DNA of 64,000 bases from Paraspadella gotoi (lineage: Eukaryota; Chaetognatha): assembly GCA_051294375.1 (NCBI GenBank), contig CM119271.1, positions 242,721 to 306,720 of the forward strand, written 5' to 3'. Every line of letters begins with the position of its first letter. Within the stretch, counting starts at the first letter, position 1. Shown piece after piece: positions 23,701 through 32,909 of this stretch. Both the position numbers and the translations under genes were made by a program. The notes below the pieces were generated by a model. The model made no database searches and was not told the DNA's origin. It saw nothing but the letters and a program-made list of their open reading frames with translations.

Positions 23701-26700
23701 AGGAGGAAAGCAAAGATGGGGGAAGTTGGGGATGGGTTTGGGGGAAGCTGGGAAGCTGGGGTGAGAGTTGGGTGGGGATAGGAGGAGGAGGTGGAGGCGA
23801 AGGAGGGTTTTCCGGCGACAGCTGCTCGTGGTGATTCATCGGAGCGGAGTGATTCGAGTAGTTGTGTGGCGCGTCGCTGAGGGGTTTTCTTAAAACCAGG
23901 TGGACGCCCCATGGGCGTCGCTGGGGATGAATCAGGGTCCGTCTGCCAACACATCGTCCTTAACCACGGCTGGTTTTATCCTCGGCTATATTCACGTGTT
24001 TGGCGTACACTTACTGGGAATCTCGATTGGATGTCTGAAAGGCGCGGCACGACGTGAAATTACACCATATGGGCGCTTCATACGGAGCACTAAAGGGGGA
24101 TTGACGCCTGCTCTTTTCAACGAAAACATATTTTGGGCCGATTCGAGATTACTTGGTAAGGTGAATATTTGGTTGTTGGTGGGCGGAGGTTGGCGTCGGT
24201 TCTAGGAGGCCGCTACGTTCCAACTGCGGAAGCTCTTGCCAGCTGCTTCTTTCGCCCGGCGGCTGCTAGTGCTGCGTCGTCGTGCTGGGGTTGTCGAGAT
24301 GCCGCCCTGGGACGCTGATCCCTTCGCCAAAAACACCAATCGGCCGCTGAGGGCGCCGATATCTCTTAATCGTTGGTTCTCAACGGCTAGCAACGTCATG
24401 GGAGCTTCCAGTACCGGAGTTTTGCCGATTTTCGTTGCGCAGAGCGATTTAGAGAACTCTTTGAGTCGTCGGTGGAACGCTCAACAAGCCATTGCCTGGG
24501 GATGAATAGGCCGTTTGTAGTTTGATGCTTTATTCCCCCATTGTTTTTGTCAACTGACGCAGAGGGCTAGAGTTAATAGAGTTCCCTCGGATCGGTCGTT
24601 ATGACCACCTGGCGTTCCAAATATCTTATCCTTGTAGCTTAGAGCAATCTAATATGTCGTCGAGGTAGAGTATCCGCGGTGATCGGGGATGGCCCGGCCA
24701 TACTGAGAGAAGCGATCAACAAATTGTGAGTAGATGCAGTAAAACGTTGGAGTTTCGGACATCTTCACCAAGTCTGAAATTGAGATGTTGGAATCGCCTG
24801 GCGGTATTTAACTCGCCGATATCTGGAACTATGTGACGAGGGTCCGCTTTGCTCTCTGACGAACTAGGGTAGACAATCTCTGTGCCAGTGTTGTGACATC
24901 CTGTCGCCATGTTTTCCACACGATTTAGGCCGCTACAGCTTGCGGGTGCGTCGAGCGCGGGTGACCTAATCCATGTATGAATAAATACTTTCGACTGGCA
25001 TGGACCGGGCTGGTACAATGGGCGTGGCCGGGCCATGTCGAAATATCTGCGAGGAGATCTATGCCTCGCCAACGTTTCGCATTTTCTAAAGTTGAGACCC
25101 GGACCTGGCTTCTTCATGCTAGTCGTTGATAAGTCTGCGATGCTAATAGTGTTCTTGAGAGCCATTTTTTTCGAAGTCGATTTCGAAGTGTCGTGAGAGA
25201 GGCGATTTAGAGCGTCGAGCATCTGTCTAAACGGATTGTTCCTTGTGATTGGGTCGTTTGAGGTGATGACGTTGACGGGCGATTGTCGACTGCGTCTGAC
25301 GCTGATCTTGGCGGCGGCTGGCGTCGTCGTCGTCGCCGTCGCGTCGTTGCCGTTTCTGGCGTCGTTGTAGCCCACCCTGATGACGTTGTTGCTCGCACGA
25401 TGTAGTTGCGTTGGTTGGGTCGTATGGCGTTGGTTGACGAGGTATTGAGGCGTTTGGTCGGGAAAGTCGCATCTGCTACTACGTTCGCCTTTCCCCTTAA
25501 ATATCGTACGTCAGTAGTGAATTCCGCTATATCACAGTAAATTGATATATCTGCCTCTCGTTTGCTGGTTCTGCCTTCTTTTGATAGTGTCACTAAGCTC
25601 TGGTGATTCTGTATATTAGCGTAAATCGCTCTTCCTTCGACCCAATGCCTGAAATGACGGACGGCATTCTGAATGCTCCAAAGGCCCTTATCAACGGGGG
25701 CCATAGTTTTTTGGTTTTTTGGCGAGTTTTGTAAGAAAAAAAGGCTAAGGGTTTCCCAACCTTATGGTCTCGCTGTTCTAATACGGCTCCCACCGCTTGA
25801 ATCAGAAGCATCAGTAGTTATGCCAAAGTTGAGCTCTCGGTCCTTGGATGATGCAATATAGGCGCTTGGATTAGGGCCCTCCTTTATAGATTCGAAGGCT
25901 TTGGTCGCATGAATCCGTCGCACTCAAGAGTCTTGGCTTTCCGCTCAATGCCTCATATAAGGGAAGTGCAGCGATGGGCTATCTCCAGCGATGAATGCGG
26001 CGATAGTATTAACCATGGCCCAAAAATCGCTCAACTCCTTTACGCGTAGTGGGGACGAGGTTGTCTGTTGGAGTGCGTTTGGACACGTTTTCGCGGTAGA
26101 CGGTCGGTAATGCCGTCTTTAAATCTACCAAAAAGCCCAAAGAATTTCGAGTGATTCTTGGCGAGTAGACATTTTTTAGTGTTTACTCACCTAATTCCGT
26201 GTTGGCATCGAGCGCCTTGAAGAAAATCGTTCGTAGGTCCTGCCCGTATATGCTCGTCAGGCTGATGAAGAAGGCGACCAAGTATATCGTCGAGTATATA
26301 CTATACGTGTGAGGAATTTCCCGAGGATCTCGTCCATGAAGCCTCTGAAAGTCCTGATCCGGCGTTTTTGAGGCGCGAACGGACAACGGGGAAATACATA
26401 TAACCCAATTGAGTATGCACTGCCAGTCTTCTTCACGTCCTCGGGGTTCACAAGGTATCTGATGGTACCCTTCAAACAAGTCGATTTTTAGGAAAAGATG
26501 GTTTTCCAAGCGAAGTTGAGAGTTGAAGTCCCGTTAAGAGCTTCACTGGGTACTTGTCATCGATAGTTTTGTGGCATTGAGTCGTCTGTTAAGTCACCAA
26601 CAAAACATCGCCAACACTCCATCTGGCCTTGGCTAACCACATGGAGGGGCGATGACCACTCAGAGCTTTCCCTCGTTTGGCAATTCCCAATGGATTACCA

Positions 26701-29700
26701 TTTTTCTAATTCTTTTCTAGGCGAAACGGCTAACTTTTCCGCGTCGAGACGCCTGCCTTGATTGACACGGCCTACCCTCTGTTGGGAATAGAATGGGTTA
26801 CCCCATGTTTCGGTTCTTTTACTTCGTGTTGGAGTCGATAAGTTTTGGAAGGATCGAAGAAGTTTATAGACTTCTCACCCTGTCGATCCATCGAAGTTGA
26901 CATGCGAACTGTTTGCCGGGGTCTGTTGATGCTGAAGCTGCGATTGTGGAGTAAAGTCCTTCCGATCGAGTAACAAATCCGTCCGCGATGCAATTGGGTG
27001 CCAAAAACGTTTTGCGCGCAAAGAAGGTCTGCGCGCTAATATGTGCTGCTTTACTTCTGCTACAACGAAACTCATTATTGAAAATTCTTGCGATTTTCCT
27101 AGTTGCAGCAGTCCTCTCAACGTTCTGTCCTTGGAGTCGCGGATTAGAGTAATCACGTTGAGATTCGGTCAGAGGTTGTTGAGTGCGCGGGCTGCATTCA
27201 CGGGGCCGGCCGTCCCTCTGCTCTCCCGGCCGTTTCCCGTCAGCGTTTACGCTTGAGTTTCCTCATACTTTAGAAACATCCGAGTTCACATGTCCAGAGC
27301 TAAAGCGCCAAATTTTTACATGTTTAGGCAGCAATGTAACGAGCTTTGGTTTGTTTTTTCGCTCTTGGCCTGATGTTGCCTCTTTTTTGCCGCTTGAAGG
27401 TTCGTTTTTTCGCCTGCGTCGACGGCATTGATAGCTTCCTCTTCTGATTCGGCAATCGATGTCCTCTTGTTGGCCGCTGTGAGACGTTGCTATGAGTGAA
27501 TGATGACTGACGATTTCAGATTACCGTCGCCTTGTGTCGAAAATGTCGGTCCGCTAATTCGCAGAGTTCGGCGGCCCAGAGATCATCTGGCCTATTCCTC
27601 TAGCTGTCCTACGCATCTTCTGAGTAATTCTCTGGAGAATCTTCTCCTTCCGATGTCGTCGATGGTGACTGGTCCTTCGTCCTCTCTTCCAGTTGGTGCG
27701 CTGTAGCATCTTAGAAGTTTAAGGCGCGTCGGTGTCGATGAATAGAGCAGGTTGGCGGGCCTGCTGCGGCCGGGTAGCCCCGTATTCTTCCGGAGTGATG
27801 AGAGAACTGCTGCCGAAGTAGAATCCGTTGTTTCGCCATAAAGAAACTGAGTTGATTGTTTGGATCGACTTTACACCACTTATCTTTGACTCTAATGGGG
27901 ACGCCAAATTTCGACTTTGCGCGCGGTGATTCCAGCACGGGTATAATGCCGGCTTTCATACCCGTTTGATCCAAATCTCGATGTTTAGCGGCATCAAAAT
28001 CCGGTAGAATCTGGTTTGCGACTCCGAGGCCTCTAGAGAGCTCGCGTCGCGGCGGCGGGGGCCGGCACGAAGTTCGATGTTTTTTTCTGTCGCGGAGGTC
28101 GTTGTGCGTTTCTCCGCCGGTTTTGCCATCCCTCGGCGTCGATGAAAGTTGCTCGCCGTTCGAACTTGAAATTAAAAAGCCGGGGCGTCGTGCAATACTG
28201 GGGACCCGAGCAGCTGATCGCTTGTCCTCCCATTCCCCACGCTCGAGGATTGGAGGCCTTGGAACGGGGAGCGTCGTGATCGTTGGCGTGGCGTTGTTGC
28301 CGACGGAAGGGCGTGAGCGAGGTTTGGAACGGTGGGGGGGTCGGAGTCGCATGGAGTCCTTCGTCACTTCTGTTCGACGTCGAGGGCCCGTCGCGGATGT
28401 GTTTGGCGATGAAAAAGATTGAAAAAAGGTGTCGAGCAAGATTGGGGGAACCTTTGCGTTAACCGTTCTCAACCCAATCTTACATCAGGGAGAGTTAAGC
28501 TGCTCTGTTCCCCTGGTCGACTCTCTTGAAGGTTGGTTGCGTTCGAATGTCGGGAATGCCAAGTGTGGCCGGGCATTAGGTTTACCACAGTATGACTTAA
28601 TCCAGACAACTGAATGATTTGGTTCTAAAGACGGTTGTTGTCGGCAGGGAAGGCAGATCATGTATTGAGACTTTAGATCAAAAATTGTTTTTAAATTGAA
28701 TTCTAATGAGATAGGAAATTTCCTCAGAGTGAATGTATTATTTACATTGTAGAGAATGATTAAAAACAATGTTTTATTAAATGTTTGATGGAAATAACAT
28801 TTATTTTTAGATCCAAGATCAGAAGCAATAAATCAGTGGAAACAATCATTAAAGTAAACAAGTCATTTTCAGTTAAAGTTTGAATCAGGCGGGAAAGAAC
28901 CCTCTTTGTTTGAAGCTCTGATTCGATGAAAAACAAAGGCTTCTCGAATTTGATTATAAGCTATAAATAATGATTTCTGAGCTTCGGATTTAGGGTTGCT
29001 TGGATTAGCTGAGGGCCGAGAGCCAGAGCAGACGAGCCTCTGGCCCCGGGTTCGAATCCCGGAGCGATGAATTATTTATAAAGTATTTTAATTCGCCCTG
29101 AGATGACCGCACTTGCATCATTTTTTTTACTCAATCATTTTTTTTAACTTCATCATTTTTTAACTTGCATCATTTTTTTTAACTTTGATCATTTTTTTTT
29201 TAACTTGGCCATCATTTTTTTTAACTTGCATCATTTTTTTAAACTTGTCATCATTTTTTTAACTTGCATCATTTTTTTAAACTTGCATCATTTTTTTAAA
29301 CTTGCATCATTTTTTAAACTTGCATCATTTTTTTTAAACATGCATATTTTTTTAACTGCCATCATTTTTTTTAACTGCCATCATTTTTTTTTAACATGCC
29401 ATCATTTTTTTTAAACTGCCATCATTTTTTTTTAACTGCCATCATTTTTTTTAACTGCCATCATTTTTTTTAACTGCCATCATTTTTTTTTAACTGCCAT
29501 CATTTTTTTTTAAACTGCCATCATTTTTTTTAAATTGCATCATTTTTTTTAACTTGCATCATTTTTTAACTTGCATCATTTTTTAATTTGCATCATTTTT
29601 TTACTTGCATTCATTTTTTCACATTAATTAATTAAACATTTATTAGTAATCATAAATAATAAAGATTCAAGTAAAGTTTCTTCCATTTGAAAAAAAACTT

Positions 29701-32700
29701 TATATCTAGCTTCTTCACACACTTTCCTACCCATACACAAAATTTCATTACAATCCAAGCACGCAATCACGAGTTATTGGAGCTTTTTAATAAAGTGGGA
29801 CGGACGGACATATTTTTTTTTGCATAATTTATTATAAGTCGATGTTCTGACATGATGTAAGTGATTGCCCGACAATATTGAGGGGGCGGACCGACAGACC
29901 GACAAAGTGAATTATAGAGTCGGGATCTGCTATCAGCAGATTCGACTAAAAATATTTTTTAGTCGGATCTGCTTTCAGATGATCCCGACTCTATATTTCA
30001 CTTTGTCGGTCCGTCGGTCCGCCCCCTCAATATTGTCGGGCACTCACTTACATCATGTCAGAACATCGAATTATGATAATATGATAAATTATGCAAAATA
30101 AACTATGGCGGTCCTTCCGTCCCACCTTAGAAAAAAATACCAATTACTCGTGATTGGATGGATGGATTGGAATGAAATTTTGTGTGTGGGTAGGGAAGTT
30201 TGTGATTGAGCTGTATATGAAGTTTCGATGGAATTGTCCGAGTGGAAATGAGTTAAAATGGAAAAAACAAAAAAATATATTTCACTATTTGAACACCAAT
30301 TACTCATGAGTGGATGGGGCGATTGACTTGAAATTTTGTATTTGGGTAGAAAAGTGTGTGATTAAACTGGAAATCAGGTTATTTGAATAGTTTGAGTGGA
30401 AAAGANNNNNNNNNNCCGGCGGCCCCTAGGGTCGCATTTTTTTTTTAAATAAAAAGGTGTTCCGTTTTACCCCACCCTGGCGTAAAACGGAACACTTAAT
30501 AAATTATATATAATTTTTTATAATATTACAAAAAATAATAACTAAAACACTATTATTAAGAGCATAGAATATAAAAAATTGAAAATTTTATTTTTTTAAG
30601 TGCTTAAAATGATTTTTAATACCATGTTCTCAGTTTTGCAAAATTATTGAATGACAATACCAAATTTATATATATTTTTTTATTTGTAGTATTTTTTTTT
30701 AATGTTATTTTTTCTTATTCTTTTTATCATTTATATTTATCTTTAGAAATTTAGCTTATTTTTTATTTCCTTTTCAAAATATTTTTATTCATATTATTTT
30801 TATATGAATTTCATCTTAATTTTTTTTAAATAATTTTTTAACCATCTTTAGGCGTTAAATTCCATTCCAAACTTTTGTAACTTTTCAGTCGGATCTGCTT
30901 ATCAGCAGATTCCAACTCTATAATTCACTTTGTCGGTCCGTCGCCGTCGGTCCCACCCCAAAATATTGTCGGTAAATCATTATTATCAAATCAGAACCTG
31001 AATTATGATAAATTATGCAAAAAAAAATGATGTCCGTCCGTCCGTCCCCCCTTAGCAAAAAACTCCAATTACTCGTGATTAGATGGATGGATTGGTATGA
31101 AATTTTCTGTGTGGGTAGGAAACTGTGAGATTGAGATGGATATTAAGTTTCGATGGAATCGTGCGAGTGGAAATTGGTTTAAATGGAAAAAACAAAAATA
31201 TCTATTTCACTATTTGAACGCCAATTGCTCATGAGTGGATAAGGCAATTGACTTGAAATTTTGTATGATGGTAGGAAAGTGTGTGATTGAGCTGGATATA
31301 AAGTTTCGATGGAATCGTGCAAGTGGAAATGAGTTAAAATGGAAAAAACAAAAGTCATATTTACTTAAAGTATTTTTACTTAAATTTACTCATAATTATT
31401 ATGTTTATTAAAAATTGGATAGATAAATTGAAATGGAATTTTGTGTGTGGGTAGGAAAGTATGTGATAAAGCTGGATATAAATTTTTTTATGGAATCAGA
31501 GGAGCGGAAGAGTTCAAATTAGAAAACCAAAAGACACATTTATTTGAATTTTTTAAAGTTTCTCTCTCGCTATCTCTCTCTGATTGATTGATTGATTGAT
31601 TGATTGACCAAATGATGCAAAAAAAATATGACAAAAATATTCCAGTTGACCAAATTCTGCAAAATGACCAAATTATGCCAGTTGACCAAATTTGTTAATT
31701 GACCAAATTATGTCAGTTGACCAAATTATGTCAGTTGAACAAATTATGTCAGTTAACCAAATTATGTCAGTTAAACAAATTAAGTCAGTTGACCAAATTA
31801 TGTTAGTTAAACCAAATTATGTCAGTTGACCAAATTATGTCAGTTGACCAAATTATGCCAGCTGACAAAATTATTTCAGTTGACCAAATTATGCCAGTTG
31901 ACCAAATTATGCAAGTTGACCAGTTAGCTTATTACCTCCTAATTATCGTAGGCAGATCCGACATTGTTTGCTCAAACTTGTTTATTGCTAAAAATAGATT
32001 TTTTTACTGTATTATTAATAGTTTATCGCAATGCCGTCAAAGGCGGCCGCCGCGATAAGGGGCGTTAATACAACTTTACGCTTCGTTTGAATTCTAACTT
32101 CACGCAATCTCGGCACTAAAAGTTACAGGTCCGGTAAAATAGCGCCGAGGAACCGAAGGCGCCGGCGCTGAAGCTCGAAGGGGCGGCGACAACTGTTCTG
32201 CGCTGCCTTCTGAACTACCTCGTTAAGAGTCAAATTGGCTGCATCTCATTATCAAAATCACTCCACTTCTCTTATTATCATTTGTCCCTCAACCCACACT
32301 TAGAAACACAAACACAGACACGTCCACTACCCGTGGGTAAGAAAGTGGAGACGCCGGTCAAAAATCCCCCGTATTCGACGGCGGCGCAGGCGATGCCGAG
32401 GGACAGCGCCACCGTCACTTCGTCCACGGAGGAGACCCAGGAGTTGGAAGAGCAGACGGGGACTCCGACGGATCTAAATAGGCGAGATGTGATCTTAAAA
32501 TGATGTTTTTGGTTTTAGCAATATTTATAAATAATAATATGACAGTTGAACAACCGCTATTAAAATTATCCATTTGCTAAATGAGCAAGCTATCTCGCCC
32601 CTCTCATTGGACTGGCTATGCCAATGGTGGGGTTTAAGTAGCAAGACCCCGCAAGCTTTTTATCAAAACTCTCTCACAGTCAAGTTAACTCCCTATCAAT

Positions 32701-32909
32701 TTACCCATTTCACTATAGGAAAGAATAATACAAATTAAATATATATATAGATATGATAGATATATAATATATATCACATATTAAAGATTTACTTTTATTC
32801 TTCACCTGCTCCACAAGAGAGTGATCAACAAAACGAGGTGAGCGGTGAGCGTGAGGAATCTGGCGGGAATCAACGCGTGGTGCGGCGACGAAGCAGACGA
32901 CAACATCAT
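20732..32909 (-). CDS. TMEM107: Transmembrane protein 107 (ciliary transition zone)
   Basis: Exons 32806-32909, 32331-32473 and 20732-20910 join in phase (AG|A, then G|TC) into 141 aa, the length expected for TMEM107. Four hydrophobic segments are visible: RFLTLTAHLVLLITLLW near the N-terminus, VALSLGIACAAVEYGGFLTGV, LFSLTAHFSAVVGLALAVYE, and a C-terminal FWFVFGFCSLLPSIVEVIVF segment ending GFKKTIL. The family landmarks SRFLTL-AHLV, GFL-GVS-F and the final aromatic helix are all present. TMEM107 belongs to the MKS module of the ciliary transition zone and helps control which membrane proteins enter cilia, so the animal is expected to build cilia. The intron between 32330 and 20911 is 11.4 kb and holds an LTR retrotransposon, element copies 4-6 and an assembly gap. 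The other intron is 332 bp. Confidence 0.93.
21640..22463. repeat. Array of AACTGCCATCATTTTTTTT / AACTTGCATCATTTTTTT units (left part)
   Basis: About 45 head-to-tail units of 17-19 bp. Two unit types occur in blocks, first the CTGCCATCAT type and then the CTTGCATCAT type. The length of the T-run varies. There are no spacers, so this is not a CRISPR. Confidence 0.95.
22464..23044 (-). repeat. 3' LTR of the gypsy-like element
   Basis: Direct repeat of the segment at about 28564-29111. It carries, on the plus strand, a tRNA-like segment with a perfect B-box GGTTCGAATCC at 22978-22988. Confidence 0.8.
24716..25375 (-). pseudogene. Possible integrase-region remnant of the gypsy-like element
   Basis: A 219-residue open frame follows the RNase H region in the element's order, where integrase is expected. 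The words resemble a decayed integrase only weakly, and I see no intact DDE set or HHCC zinc finger. The assignment rests on position. Confidence 0.4.
25207..25811 (-). pseudogene. RNase H region of the gypsy-like element
   Basis: Two overlapping broken frames carry gypsy RNase H landmarks: GAVLEQ...GKPLAFFSYKT (25593-25811), then HFRHWVEGR, NHQSLVTLSKEGRTSKREAD and FTTDVRYLRGKANVVADA (25207-25704). Frame changes between them show it is inactive. Confidence 0.8.
26183..26509 (-). pseudogene. Reverse transcriptase remnant of the gypsy-like element
   Basis: FLKIDLFEGYHQIP matches the gypsy RT motif around its first catalytic Asp (normally KIDL-SGYHQI). Further RT words (NPEDVKKT, FRGFMDEILGKF) appear in a different frame at 26257-26475. 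At least one frameshift separates them. Confidence 0.8.
27711..28472 (-). pseudogene. Gag-like open frame of the gypsy-like element
   Basis: The longest intact frame in the element (253 residues) is rich in Arg, Pro and Ser. It lies just inside the 5' LTR, where gag is expected. I see no CCHC knuckle, so the gag assignment rests on position. Confidence 0.45.
28564..29111 (-). repeat. 5' LTR of the gypsy-like element
   Basis: Direct repeat of 22464-23044 with substitutions and small indels. The plus-strand tRNA-like B-box is present here too, at 29049-29059. The outer start (near 28564) is the less certain end. Confidence 0.75.
29112..29620. repeat. Array of AACTTGCATCATTTTTTT units (right part)
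   Basis: About 25 further units of the array interrupted at 22463. The CTTGCATCAT type flanks a central block of the CTGCCATCAT type, so order is partly mirrored relative to the left part. Confidence 0.93.
29957..30405 (-). mobile_element. HINE/pearl-like element, copy 5, truncated at an assembly gap
   Basis: An inverted copy begins head-to-head with copy 4: TTTTTTAGTCGGATCTGC, then the GC-rich tail block TTTGTCGGTCCGTCGGTCC. One to two body units follow, and the sequence stops at the N-run. Confidence 0.75.
30406..30415. other. Assembly gap (10 N)
   Basis: Ten N inside an element copy. The sequence after the gap (CCGGCGGCCCCTAGG) does not continue the element, so missing or misjoined sequence is likely. 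Confidence 1.
30883..31983 (-). mobile_element. HINE/pearl-like non-autonomous element, copy 6
   Basis: Inverted, nearly complete copy. The tail palindrome region is at 30883, and three body units share gaaattttgtgtgtgggtagg at about 31099, 31255 and 31435 (spacing 156 and 180 bp). A CAGTTGACCAAATTATGT array follows at about 31640-31925, and the head ends at 31983. It lies in the TMEM107 intron. Confidence 0.82.
31640..31925. repeat. Array of CAGTTGACCAAATTATGT units
   Basis: About 15 units of 18 bp within element copy 6. It is a different array word from copies 3 and 4, while the surrounding element is the same. Confidence 0.92.

Larger units (their letters stand above)
22464..29111 (-). 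mobile_element. Degenerate Ty3/gypsy-like LTR retrotransposon
   Basis: Two direct repeats of about 550-580 bp (22464-23044 and about 28564-29111) flank a 5.5-kb interior. The element is oriented on the minus strand. The LTRs end in TG/CA. The 3' LTR is preceded on the minus strand by a purine tract AACAGGGGGCAT, and the 5' LTR is followed by CTTGGCATTCCCG, a plausible primer-binding start (TGG). The flanks show CTTG on both sides (22460-22463 and 29112-29115), a likely 4-bp target duplication. The interior holds gag-like, RT, RNase H and possible integrase remnants in that order, all broken. Confidence 0.85.
21544..29951 (+). mobile_element. HINE/pearl-like non-autonomous element, copy 4, split by an LTR retrotransposon
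   Basis: The head AAACAAGTTTGAGCAAAC and GTCGGATCTGC motif is at 21544. A long array of short units follows to 22463 and resumes at 29112-29620. After one body unit, the tail ends at 29951 with GGGATCTGCTATCAGCAGATTCGACTAAAA. Without the 6.6-kb retrotransposon the element would be about 1.75 kb. Confidence 0.75.
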
